DNA of 8,193 nucleotides, from contig JALOPK010000140.1 of the NCBI GenBank assembly GCA_025453925.1, positions 1-8,193 on the forward strand. The letters are read 5' to 3'. Of this stretch, positions 1 through 6,434 are shown piece after piece (position 1 is the stretch's first letter; every line of letters starts with the position of its first letter). The position numbers and the translations under genes were made by a program. Source of the DNA: Candidatus Eiseniibacteriota bacterium. Its GTDB lineage: Bacteria; JAFGKV01. Under the pieces are notes generated by a model. It was not told the DNA's origin. It saw nothing but the letters and a program-made list of their open reading frames with translations, and did no database searches.

Positions 1-271
1 GCGCGGTGGCGTTGTGCGGAAGAGCTCAATGAAACGGGTTCGTCGTTCGCGAAGGAGTGGATGCGAAAGGGAGGGCACCGGAGAACTCGCTTTCGGATAG
101 AGAGATCAAAATCGTCAGCTGACACGCGAAGGAGCGCCCGCGAGGCTACAACGTCAAGGCCGTCCGCCTGCTCCGGTCAGTCCTCGGCCTCCGCAGACGT
201 AGCGCCGGAGATTGTGACGGATACCTTCATCGCCATTCTGGTCGTCGAAGGCTCAGCTCGGGAGGGACATC
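1..271. other. Leader upstream of glnA, no confident gene
   Basis: No convincing gene is seen here. One plus-strand frame is open from base 1 to a stop at 286-288 inside glnA, but its composition (Arg/Ser-rich, mixed codon use) and its overlap with the glnA start argue against coding. A perfect 10-bp palindrome, GTCAGCTGAC, lies at 114-123. It could be an operator but matches no nitrogen-regulator site I recognise. No clear -35/-10 pair was found. Confidence 0.5.
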
Positions 272-1612
272 ATGGAACACCACAGTAGCGACATAGCCCG
301 GGCGGAGGAGACAATTCGTGCCGCCCGGGTTCGGTTCGTCAATCTCCAGTTCACCGACATCATGGGCATCGTGAAGACGGTCGGTATGCCCATAGACCAG
401 TGGCATAACGTACTGGAACACGGCATGTGGTTCGATGGATCCTCCATTGAGGGGTTCGCACGGATCGCAGAGAGCGACATGCTCCTGCATCCCGACCTGG
501 CGACCTTTGCCGTAATGCCTTGGGAGACCGACTTCCCCACGGCCCGGGTGATCTGCGATGTCTACACCCCTCGCGGGGAGCCCTTCGAAGGTGACCCGCG
601 GCATGTGCTCCGGAGGGCGCTGCGCTGCGCCTGGGACATGGGCTACGAGTACTACACGGGGCCCGAGATGGAGTTCTTTCTGTTCAAGCCTCATCCGGGC
701 GGATCCCTCCTTCCCCTGACACCCAACGACGAGGCGAGCTACTTCGATGTGAGCACCGATCAGGCGCATCCCGTTCGCCGACAGATGGTGGGGACCCTGG
801 AGTCGTTCGGCATCACCGTTGAAGCGTTGCACCATGAGGTTGCGACCGGCCAGCACGAGATCGACTTCAAGTATGACCGCGCGCTGCGCACCGCTGACAA
901 TGCAGTCACGCTCCGCGTCGTGGTGAAAGCGGTGGCCCAGCGCAACGGTCTCTATGCCACATTCATGCCCAAGCCCATCGCCCGCATCAACGGGAGCGGG
1001 ATGCACACCCACCAGAGCCTGTGGCGGGAGGGAATCAACGTCTTCGCCGACCCGGCAAAAGACTATGGGTTGAGCGATCTATCCCTCCATTTCATTGCGG
1101 GGCAACTCGCTCACGCCCGGGGGATGAGCGCGATTCTGGCACCCCTGGTGAACAGCTACAAGCGGCTCGTACCCGGGTATGAAGCGCCGGTCTACCTGAG
1201 CTGGGCACGGATAAACAGGTCGGCGCTCATACGGGTACCGCAGGTCAGCCCGGGCCGTGTCGGCACCGCAACCAGAATCGAGCTGCGATGCCCCGACCCC
1301 GCGGCCAACCCCTATCTTGCTTTTGCTGCCATGCTCATGGCGGGGCTCGACGGAATACGGCGCCAGCTCCCGGCCCCGCCTCCCACCGAGGAGGACGTGT
1401 ACCACCTCGATGCGGCCAAGAAGGATCTCCTCACCGCACTTCCCGGCTCTCTGGGAGAAGCCGTAGACGAGATGGCCGGTGATCCGCTCATGCGGGAGAC
1501 GTTGGGCGAGCATCTCTTCGAGAGATTCCTGAGCGCCAAGCGGCAAGCCTGGGATGAGTACCGTCTTGCCGTCAGCCAGTGGGAGCTGGAGCGGTATCTG
1601 CCGGTGTACTGA
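272..1612 (+). CDS. glnA: Type I glutamine synthetase, short (alpha-like) class
   Basis: Catalyses ATP-dependent condensation of glutamate and ammonia to glutamine, the cytosolic entry point of nitrogen assimilation; type I enzymes are dodecamers. The 446-residue length matches the short class (Bacillus-type, about 444). Visible landmarks are the ammonia-site loop DGSS at 55-58, metal ligands E132, E134, E189, E196, H245 and E337, the NGSGMHTH glutamate loop at 240-247, the flap with E304 in VPGYEAP, and substrate/ATP arginines R298, R316 and R335. These fall almost exactly on Bacillus subtilis numbering. R64 in the SSIEGFAR segment corresponds to the arginine (R62 in B. subtilis) linked to glutamine feedback inhibition. 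The adenylylation-type tyrosine loop of the long class is not seen. The start is supported by GGAGGG at 261-266, five bases upstream. No glnB, amtB or regulator gene lies beside it, and the downstream operon converges on it, so it looks monocistronic on its 3' side. Confidence 0.97.
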   Translation: MEHHSSDIARAEETIRAARVRFVNLQFTDIMGIVKTVGMPIDQWHNVLEHGMWFDGSSIEGFARIAESDMLLHPDLATFAVMPWETDFPTARVICDVYTPRGEPFEGDPRHVLRRALRCAWDMGYEYYTGPEMEFFLFKPHPGGSLLPLTPNDEASYFDVSTDQAHPVRRQMVGTLESFGITVEALHHEVATGQHEIDFKYDRALRTADNAVTLRVVVKAVAQRNGLYATFMPKPIARINGSGMHTHQSLWREGINVFADPAKDYGLSDLSLHFIAGQLAHARGMSAILAPLVNSYKRLVPGYEAPVYLSWARINRSALIRVPQVSPGRVGTATRIELRCPDPAANPYLAFAAMLMAGLDGIRRQLPAPPPTEEDVYHLDAAKKDLLTALPGSLGEAVDEMAGDPLMRETLGEHLFERFLSAKRQAWDEYRLAVSQWELERYLPVY

Positions 1613-1739
1613 TGCCAACGTCGTTCATCGACCCGAAGCAGAGGCGTCTGCCCGCACCGGGCCGGGCCCGGCCTACTTTGGTCCGCTCCCCGCAGGGTGC
1701 CGGACGGGTCCTGCCGCGGTCCGCACGGGAACCCCTCGC
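1613..1739. other. Convergent intergenic spacer with GC-rich palindrome
   Basis: This 127-bp spacer lies between the 3' ends of glnA and the minus-strand repeat-protein gene, so it must hold the transcription ends of both. A perfect 14-bp palindrome, GGCCGGGCCCGGCC, lies at 1660-1673, and an imperfect hairpin can be drawn around 1691-1716. Neither has a T-tract on either strand. A bidirectional terminator role is plausible from position only. Confidence 0.3.
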
Positions 1740-3620
1740 TCACTCAACCTGCGAAACGGAGATAGCGGTTCGCAGGCGGCCATAGATCTCCGCCTTCACC
1801 CTCTCTCTCGCGATCTGTTCCTCCCGCTGGTCGTAGGTGACGCCGGCGGAACGAGGATACCCATAGGCTTCCGGATAGAGGAACTTGCCCCGTGGGCAGA
1901 ACTTGCTGGCTGGGCCCTTAGCTTCTTCGACCGGCCTGCCGAGCTGATGTATCACGGGATCGTCTCGCTCCGCCAGCACTTCCCAGAACACGGAACGGCC
2001 CGGCGCGCCATAGACCGTGAAGCGCCTGAAATCGGAATCCCATTCTCCCCCCACCGGGAAAGGGTGACCGACGGGGGTGAGGTGGATCGAGGCGCCATCC
2101 TCCTTCGCGAGCGCGGGGAAATAGGGCGGCAAGTCGACGCCAGCCTGTCCCGCCGCATCCAAGGCGGTTCGCCCCCGATAGATGAGCAGGTTCTCGGGTG
2201 ACTCTACGAAGTTGTGCCGGAGGAGCCGGTTCTCCGGATCGAGGGGATGGTCAATGACGAACGAGCCTGAGCCCTTCGCGAGCACTCCGGTCACGTTGAC
2301 ATCCCCATCGAACCATCCCGCCCAGTCGGTCACGACGTTTGGCATGTTTCCGTAGACGCCCCAGTTGTATCTCCCCAGCGATCCCCACGCGCCTCCGGTG
2401 CCGCTCACGCCATACGCGCCGTCGAGCGGGGTGCCCAGCGACCCCGCGCATCCACTGTTTGAATGGTATCCGCCGACACCCTCAATACCGGTCCCCTGTC
2501 CATAGGTCCCGGCCGCGCCAACGCTGGTGCCCACCACGCCGAACGCGCTGCCGCTGTAGCCGACGACTCCCGAGTTGCCCCCTGAACCACTCACGCCGAC
2601 GCCGGTGGATGTCTCTCCCACGACGGCGGACGAAGAGCCGCCCAGATAGCCGGTGTGTCCGCTGCTGTTCGATGCCCTGATGACCCCGTCCGATGATCCG
2701 GTGAGTTCGAGAGGGTTGTGCAGGCTGAGGGTCACATCCCCCTGGTCCCCGCCGCCCCAGAGACCATCACCGGCCCATACCGCCGTGATGTCGCCGCCGG
2801 CACCACCACCCGCGGATGAGATCGTGATGGCATTGGCGCCGTCATCGGGCGTGATGGTGATGTTGGCACCCGCGATGAGTTCGACGTCACCGCCGTCGTT
2901 CGAGACACCTGAGATGCTGGACACGACGTCGGGGAAGATCTTGGGTGTGGTTGCGGCGTCATCTGCCATGTCCTGCGTATGCACCGCCCCGTCCAGGATC
3001 TTGGCCGAACTCACGGCGCCCTCGGCCAGATCGGCCGTGGCGACCGCACCGTCTTGAATCTTCGCGCCCGTCACTGCATCCGGGGCGAGAGACGGATCCG
3101 GGTAATCCCCGGTCAGATCGCCGCCCGCCGGTCCGCCCGGAGGGGATGCCGGAATTGCGGTCACGGGGAATCTCCCTGCCTGGTCGAGCACGAGCAGTGC
3201 ACCTGGGGTTGGTTCCGGGAATGCATCATACCCGTCAACCTTGTCGGCGCATGCCGTCCGGAAGCTGTACGGTACCGACGTCAGGAAGATCCGCGGCTGC
3301 TGTGGGGGATTCGCGCCCACCTGAACCTCAATGAAACGGGGGGCATCGAAGCCTGTGTCGAGCGGTGTCGTTTCACCCAGCATCGCCTTGAACAGCCCAT
3401 TCACCACGGGCACCTGGGGGTGCGGTTCCACCCACAGCGCCGTGCCATTGGATTCGGTGTCGAAGAGGCGGAATGTCAACTGGTAGAACCCGTCCTCGAC
3501 CGGCGATCCGGACGCGTCTGTCAGGTAGCCTTGGTACGAGATGAGCGGGGGCACCTGTCCCCGACTCTGGGCGCAGAGACCAGTCAACATGAGCACCGCG
3601 AGCATACGGGTTGCGGTCAT
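1740..3620 (-). CDS. Exported Gly-rich repeat surface protein (long protein A)
   Basis: A 626-residue protein with a signal peptide (about 1-21, hydrophobic core LAVLMLTGLCA), so probably exported to the envelope or cell surface. In order: an N-terminal module at about 22-130 with ISYQGYLTDASGSPVEDG and a TSVPYSF end; five 10-residue repeats at 181-230 of the form GAVxxAKIxD; a Gly-rich neck at 271-317 (GGDITAVWAGDGLWGGGDQG); GVVG-headed 10-residue units at about 342-390; and a C-terminal domain from about 449 starting GSGSFVIDHPLDPENRLLRH. This last domain resembles one seen at the C-terminus of large surface proteins of environmental bacteria. The tail (590-626) is charged and probably helical. 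It is second in an operon: AAGGAGGAA (3628-3636 region) abuts the stop of the upstream gene, nine bases before this ATG. It shares its N-terminal module and neck with the 4578 gene but not its C-terminal domain. Enzymatic function is not evident. A structural or adhesive fibre is inferred. Confidence 0.9.
   Translation of the reverse strand: MTATRMLAVLMLTGLCAQSRGQVPPLISYQGYLTDASGSPVEDGFYQLTFRLFDTESNGTALWVEPHPQVPVVNGLFKAMLGETTPLDTGFDAPRFIEVQVGANPPQQPRIFLTSVPYSFRTACADKVDGYDAFPEPTPGALLVLDQAGRFPVTAIPASPPGGPAGGDLTGDYPDPSLAPDAVTGAKIQDGAVATADLAEGAVSSAKILDGAVHTQDMADDAATTPKIFPDVVSSISGVSNDGGDVELIAGANITITPDDGANAITISSAGGGAGGDITAVWAGDGLWGGGDQGDVTLSLHNPLELTGSSDGVIRASNSSGHTGYLGGSSSAVVGETSTGVGVSGSGGNSGVVGYSGSAFGVVGTSVGAAGTYGQGTGIEGVGGYHSNSGCAGSLGTPLDGAYGVSGTGGAWGSLGRYNWGVYGNMPNVVTDWAGWFDGDVNVTGVLAKGSGSFVIDHPLDPENRLLRHNFVESPENLLIYRGRTALDAAGQAGVDLPPYFPALAKEDGASIHLTPVGHPFPVGGEWDSDFRRFTVYGAPGRSVFWEVLAERDDPVIHQLGRPVEEAKGPASKFCPRGKFLYPEAYGYPRSAGVTYDQREEQIARERVKAEIYGRLRTAISVSQVE
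2451..2570 (-). repeat. GVVG-headed 10-residue repeats in long protein A
   Basis: Residues 351-390 read as four ten-residue units: GVVGYSGSAF, GVVGTSVGAA, GTYGQGTGIE and GVGGYHSNSG. Less regular units lie on both sides (from about 333 to about 423, for example GVSGSGGNS and NWGVYG). The GVxG head is the same one that starts each half of the 26-residue repeat in the plus-strand paralogues. Confidence 0.7.
2931..3080 (-). repeat. Five 10-residue GAVxxAKIxD repeats in long protein A
   Basis: Residues 181-230 of the minus-strand repeat protein form five units of exactly ten residues: DAVTGAKIQD, GAVATADLAE, GAVSSAKILD, GAVHTQDMAD and DAATTPKIFP. The period is 30 bp. The units alternate small residues (A-V) with a K/D-I/L position, a pattern familiar from fibre or stalk segments of secreted bacterial proteins. 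This is protein-level repetition with diverged DNA, so not a recent slippage product. Confidence 0.85.
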
Positions 3621-3629
3621 CGGGCGGTT

Positions 3630-3635
3630 CCTCCT
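3630..3635 (-). promoter_or_regulatory. Intercistronic ribosome binding site for long protein A
   Basis: AGGAGG on the minus strand directly follows the TGA stop of the upstream gene (3638-3636) and lies about nine bases before the ATG at 3620. The stop and the Shine-Dalgarno are contiguous, which supports co-transcription and possibly translational coupling of the two genes. Confidence 0.8.
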
Positions 3636-4193
3636 TCAGCGAATGAGCAGAATGGCGTGATTGATCTCATGGACCGGGCGACCCATCGCAGCGGCGCTCA
3701 ACCTCGCCACGTAGACGCCGCTCCCCACCGACCGGCCGGCGAGATCACGACCGTCCCAGCGCGAGGCGTACAGACCCGGAGCGGCGAGGCCGTTCTCCAA
3801 GGGGCAGACGAGGCGGCCCTGCACGTCATAGACCTTAAGGGCGAGGTGACACGACCTCGGCACGGCGTACAAGAGCGTGGTCCACTCGGAAAACGGGTTC
3901 GGGCAGTTGGCATCCAATCGGAAGCTGGCGGGGAGCACGGGGAACGAGTCAGGGACACGCGATGGGCCTTCAAGTGCCGGATTCCAGAATCCCGCCAGGA
4001 TTCTGTAGGGAGACCCCGCCTGAAGCCCGACGATGACCTGACCGACGGTCGCCGCTACGAAGTGAGCAGGTGACGACGAAGTCATCACTCCCCCGGAGGC
4101 CATGGCATCCCAAGAAACCCTCTGTGCCGAAACGGGTGAACCAACCGCACACAAGAGAACGAGTACGCATGCCGGGAGACGCGGGAATGGCAT
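3636..4193 (-). CDS. Small exported protein with FlgD-Ig-like / T9SS type A-like C-terminal domain (short protein A)
   Basis: A 185-residue protein. The longer reading from 4244 is disfavoured: AAAGGAGG at 4199-4206 sits five bases before the ATG at 4193, and this start puts a clean signal peptide (about 1-23, core ACVLVLLCAVGSPVSA) at the N-terminus. Residues 34-71 form a module with GGVMTSSS, GQVIVGL and ending AGFW. Residues 92-185 match the FlgD-like Ig / type IX sorting-domain style: NCPNPFSEWTT at 96-106, a VYDVQGRLV strand at 121-129, WDGRD at 146-150, SGVYVARL at 158-165, and ILLIR at the exact C-terminus. Known cargo of this type is exported across the outer membrane with the C-terminal domain as signal; no secretion machinery is in the window. 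It is first in an operon, 15 nt from the long protein A gene, and is a paralogue of the 6415-6969 gene. Function beyond export is unknown. Confidence 0.88.
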   Translation of the reverse strand: MPFPRLPACVLVLLCAVGSPVSAQRVSWDAMASGGVMTSSSPAHFVAATVGQVIVGLQAGSPYRILAGFWNPALEGPSRVPDSFPVLPASFRLDANCPNPFSEWTTLLYAVPRSCHLALKVYDVQGRLVCPLENGLAAPGLYASRWDGRDLAGRSVGSGVYVARLSAAAMGRPVHEINHAILLIR

Positions 4194-4198
4194 TCTGC

Positions 4199-4206
4199 CC
4201 TCCTTT
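4199..4206 (-). promoter_or_regulatory. Ribosome binding site fixing the start of short protein A
   Basis: On the minus strand this reads AAAGGAGG, five bases before the ATG at 4193-4191. It decides the start against the upstream in-frame ATG at 4244, which would place 17 residues in front of the signal peptide. Confidence 0.85.
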
Positions 4207-4547
4207 CGGCCGCCGACGGGCACTGGGGCGGTCGACGCGGTCAAAGCGGCGCCGAGAAAGCGTCAGGCGACTGAACGGATCACAAGGTGCGAGTACATGA
4301 CGAGGTGCACGCGATCTCAAGTCGGGTACCATCACTGCTCACGGCCACAATCTACCGATGAACGTGACGGAAGGCGAGCCCACGCACGCGCTGGCGTTGC
4401 GAGGTGTCTTCACCAAACTGGAGTGGGGCGTATCTGCGTATCGGCGAGACGCGGACCACGGCAGCGATCACGACCCGCGCCGGCTGTGTGTCTCGAGAAA
4501 TGTTGCCCCCTGACCGGCGTCATGCAAGCTTGTGTCCGTGCTGAGGC

Positions 4548-4559
4548 ATGGCATGCCAT
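4548..4559. promoter_or_regulatory. Perfect 12-bp palindrome in the leader of long protein B
   Basis: ATGGCATGCCAT is perfectly self-complementary and ends 18 bases before the start codon at 4578, just upstream of the Shine-Dalgarno (4565-4573). It could be an operator. It also contains an in-frame ATG (4548) that is the longest-ORF start but lacks a ribosome binding site of its own. No regulator family is assigned. Confidence 0.35.
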
Positions 4560-4577
4560 CGTGAGAGGAGGAGTCTG

Positions 4578-6434
4578 ATGCGATTGAGTCTCGTTCTGGT
4601 GCTTCTGCTGGCGCTGCCGTGCGCGGCCCAGATCCCGCAGCATATCAGCTATCAGGGTCTGCTGACTGATGCGGCGGGGCAGCCCGTTCCCGATGGCGCG
4701 TACGATCTCACGTTCCGGATCTACGATGCGGAGTCGGGCGGAACGCCCCTCTGGTCCGAACCTCACACCGCAGTGCCGGTTCAGGCCGGCATTTTCGATG
4801 TCTCCTTGGGAGAGATCATACCTCTCAACCTTACCTTCAACGCCCCGCATTGGATGGGTGTTACCCATGCCGCGAATCCTGAACTGTCTCCGCGCATTCC
4901 GTTGACCTCGGTGCCCTATGCCTACAATGCCCGGCTGCTGAACGGCTCGGCGCAGGTGGTAAACACCTTGGAGGGCCTCACGGGGGCGGTCGATCTTCAG
5001 GCAGGCTCCAATGTCGGCATCGACGTGACGGGCAGCACGATCACCATCTCCGCCACGGGTGGTGGCGGCGGCGGTGACATCACGGCAGTCATCGCAGGGC
5101 AAGGGCTCGCCGGCGGCGGGACGGCCGGGGATGTGACCCTTTCGGCTGCCGTGCCGTTCGAGCTCTCCGGCACGGCGAACGGAATCATCCGGGCAACGCG
5201 AACCGGTGTCAGCCAGTCTCTCCTCGCCACCGATCAGCAAGGGGTGTACGGCGTCACGTCCCACAGCGCAGGCGAGGGTGTGCAGGGCATCGCCTCGGCG
5301 ACCTCCGGCTATGCGGTCGGTGTGTGGGGCGAGACCGGCAGTGATGGAGGCGACGGCGTCAGGGGTGAAGCCACCGCGACCACTGGATTCGCTTACGGGG
5401 TAACGGGAATCACCTCGTCGGATCATGGGCGCGGGGTCTTTGGGACTGCCACTTCTACGGCCGGGTCTACAAGCGGGGTGTACGGGATCTCCCATTCAAC
5501 CGATGGTGCGGGCGTCCGGGGACTGGCGGATGCCACCTCCGGGCTTGCCAACGGAGGGGATTTCGAGTCGCAATCGGTCCACGGATCGGGTGTGTTCGCC
5601 TGTAACGATCTCCTGAGTGGCACGGGGTCCGGCGTGTGGTCGCGCAGCATGTCCCCCGATGGCGTGGGTGTTCTGGGCTTTGGTATCGCCACATCGGGTG
5701 ACGCCTTGGGCATCTTGGGCCTGAGCGCGTCGTCCGCCGGCTCCGCTATCCGGGGTGAAGCGTTTACATCGTCAGGCGTGACCAATGGCGTATGGGGCGT
5801 CAGTGCAAGTTCAACCGCCGGTGCTGGCGTCTGGGGTCAGGCCCCCGCCACCACGGGCAACAGCTTTGGCGTATTCGGATCGTGCATATCGGCGAGCGCC
5901 TTCGGCGTATTCGCGTCTGGCGATCTGGGCGCCTCGGGCACCAAGAGCGCCGTGGTGAGGACCTCCCAGGGGCCGACACGACTCTATTGCCAGGAGAGCA
6001 CCGAGTGCTGGTTCGAGGACTTCGGGTTCGGGCGGCTATCCAACGGGAGCACGCACATAGAGCTGGATCCGTTGTTCCTCGAGACGGTGACCGTGGATGG
6101 GGCCAATCCGCTGCATGTGTTCATCCAGCTCAGGGATGCATGCGCCGGGGTGTACGTGAAGACCGGGCTCACCGGCTTCGATGTGATCGAGCTGACCGGT
6201 GGGACATCGGATGCCGAGTTCTCGTACCGCGTCGTGGCCAAGCGCCGAGGCGAGGAGGGTCGCCGGCTCGACTTCTGCCCCGCGGGATTCGCCGATCCTC
6301 GCCTCTATCCGGAATCGGAGTCGGCCCGCCTGCGCGCAGAGGTGAGAGACCGGTCCGACCTGGCAAAGAAGTACGATGGCGTGGAACACACGCGGGTCGC
6401 CAGGGGAGGGACCCGTGAACACGACATTGAGTAG
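4578..6434 (+). CDS. Exported 26-residue-repeat surface protein (long protein B)
   Basis: A 618-residue protein. The ATG at 4578 is preferred over 4548 because GAGGAGGAG (4565-4573) precedes it and the signal peptide MRLSLVLVLLLALPCAAQ then begins at residue 1. In order: an N-terminal module at 19-120 with ISYQGLLTDAAGQPVPDG and TSVPYAY; a Gly-rich neck at 161-205 (GGDITAVIAGQGLAGGGT); about eight tandem 26-residue repeats at 232-440; and a C-terminal domain at about 452-556 starting GTKSAVVRTSQG, with CWFEDFG (477-483), IELDPLF (494-500), CAGVYV (522-527) and FSYRVVAKRRG (548-558). A domain like this recurs at the C-terminus of large extracellular proteins of environmental bacteria; its function is unknown to me. 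The tail has DFCPAG (565-570) and LYPES (576-580), echoing long protein A. It is the first gene of an operon with the 6415 gene and resembles the 7283 gene. No catalytic motif is seen. A surface-fibre or adhesive role is inferred. Confidence 0.92.
   Translation: MRLSLVLVLLLALPCAAQIPQHISYQGLLTDAAGQPVPDGAYDLTFRIYDAESGGTPLWSEPHTAVPVQAGIFDVSLGEIIPLNLTFNAPHWMGVTHAANPELSPRIPLTSVPYAYNARLLNGSAQVVNTLEGLTGAVDLQAGSNVGIDVTGSTITISATGGGGGGDITAVIAGQGLAGGGTAGDVTLSAAVPFELSGTANGIIRATRTGVSQSLLATDQQGVYGVTSHSAGEGVQGIASATSGYAVGVWGETGSDGGDGVRGEATATTGFAYGVTGITSSDHGRGVFGTATSTAGSTSGVYGISHSTDGAGVRGLADATSGLANGGDFESQSVHGSGVFACNDLLSGTGSGVWSRSMSPDGVGVLGFGIATSGDALGILGLSASSAGSAIRGEAFTSSGVTNGVWGVSASSTAGAGVWGQAPATTGNSFGVFGSCISASAFGVFASGDLGASGTKSAVVRTSQGPTRLYCQESTECWFEDFGFGRLSNGSTHIELDPLFLETVTVDGANPLHVFIQLRDACAGVYVKTGLTGFDVIELTGGTSDAEFSYRVVAKRRGEEGRRLDFCPAGFADPRLYPESESARLRAEVRDRSDLAKKYDGVEHTRVARGGTREHDIE
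5271..5897 (+). repeat. Eight tandem 26-residue (78-bp) repeats in long protein B
   Basis: Residues 232-440 divide into units beginning at 232, 258, 284, 310, 336, 362, 388 and 415: six of exactly 26 residues, one of 27, and a last degenerate one. Conserved positions are G1, G3, V4, G6, A8, A10-T11, S/T12, G13, G17, V18, G20 and S24. A more diverged unit (206-231) precedes them. Each unit has two GVxG-headed halves of about 14 and 12 residues. The DNA copies have diverged, so the repeat is old and kept by selection at protein level. Confidence 0.9.
6403..6410 (+). promoter_or_regulatory. Ribosome binding site inside the long protein B gene, fixing the GTG start
   Basis: GGGGAGGG lies within the last codons of the upstream gene, four bases before the GTG at 6415. 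It supports the GTG start and translational linkage of the overlapping pair. Confidence 0.7.

Larger units (their letters stand above)
4194..4577. other. Divergent intergenic region between two paralogous operons
   Basis: This 384-bp region separates the divergent start sites of the minus-strand and plus-strand operons and must carry promoters for both. I could not identify a convincing -35/-10 pair on either strand; a TTGACC on the minus strand near 4239-4244 has no good -10 partner. A 51-codon plus-strand frame (4358-4513) has a fair start but no Shine-Dalgarno and is not called. Palindromes occur at 4525-4532 (CAAGCTTG) and 4548-4559 (ATGGCATGCCAT). The region is long compared with the other gaps, so it may hold regulatory sites or an unrecognised small RNA. 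Confidence 0.5.

Noticed and set aside
200-260. Possible GlnR/TnrA-type operator before glnA, around TGTGACGGATACC
   Set aside because: The left half resembles TGTNA but the required TNACA right half at the right spacing is missing.
61-288. Open frame of 75 codons from ATG, open upstream to base 1, overlapping the glnA start
   Set aside because: Arg/Ser-rich low-information sequence with mixed codon use, no ribosome binding site, and overlap with the well-supported glnA start. The tail of an upstream gene cannot be ruled out but is not supported.
227-1012. 261-codon minus-strand frame
   Set aside because: Antisense shadow of glnA, whose catalytic residues are all intact in the plus-strand frame.
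1660-1673. GGCCGGGCCCGGCC as an intrinsic terminator for both convergent genes
   Set aside because: After allowing a loop the stem is only about five pairs and no T-tract follows on either strand, so it is noted only as part of the spacer.
2979-4073. 364-codon plus-strand frame
   Set aside because: Lies opposite two signal-peptide-bearing minus-strand genes and crosses their operon junction. Composition (His/Arg/Gly-rich) is typical of a high-G+C shadow frame.
4358-4513. 51-codon plus-strand frame beginning MNVTEGEP
   Set aside because: No Shine-Dalgarno, no recognisable domain, and composition degrades toward its end. Kept only as a possibility in the findings.
4410-5495. 361-codon minus-strand frame
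   Set aside because: Antisense to long protein B, crosses its start region, Arg-rich, and has no family resemblance.
5271-5897. Tandem array as CRISPR or DNA satellite
   Set aside because: The periodicity is 78 bp in frame within a continuous coding sequence and conserved at protein rather than DNA level, with no constant repeat and variable spacer pattern.
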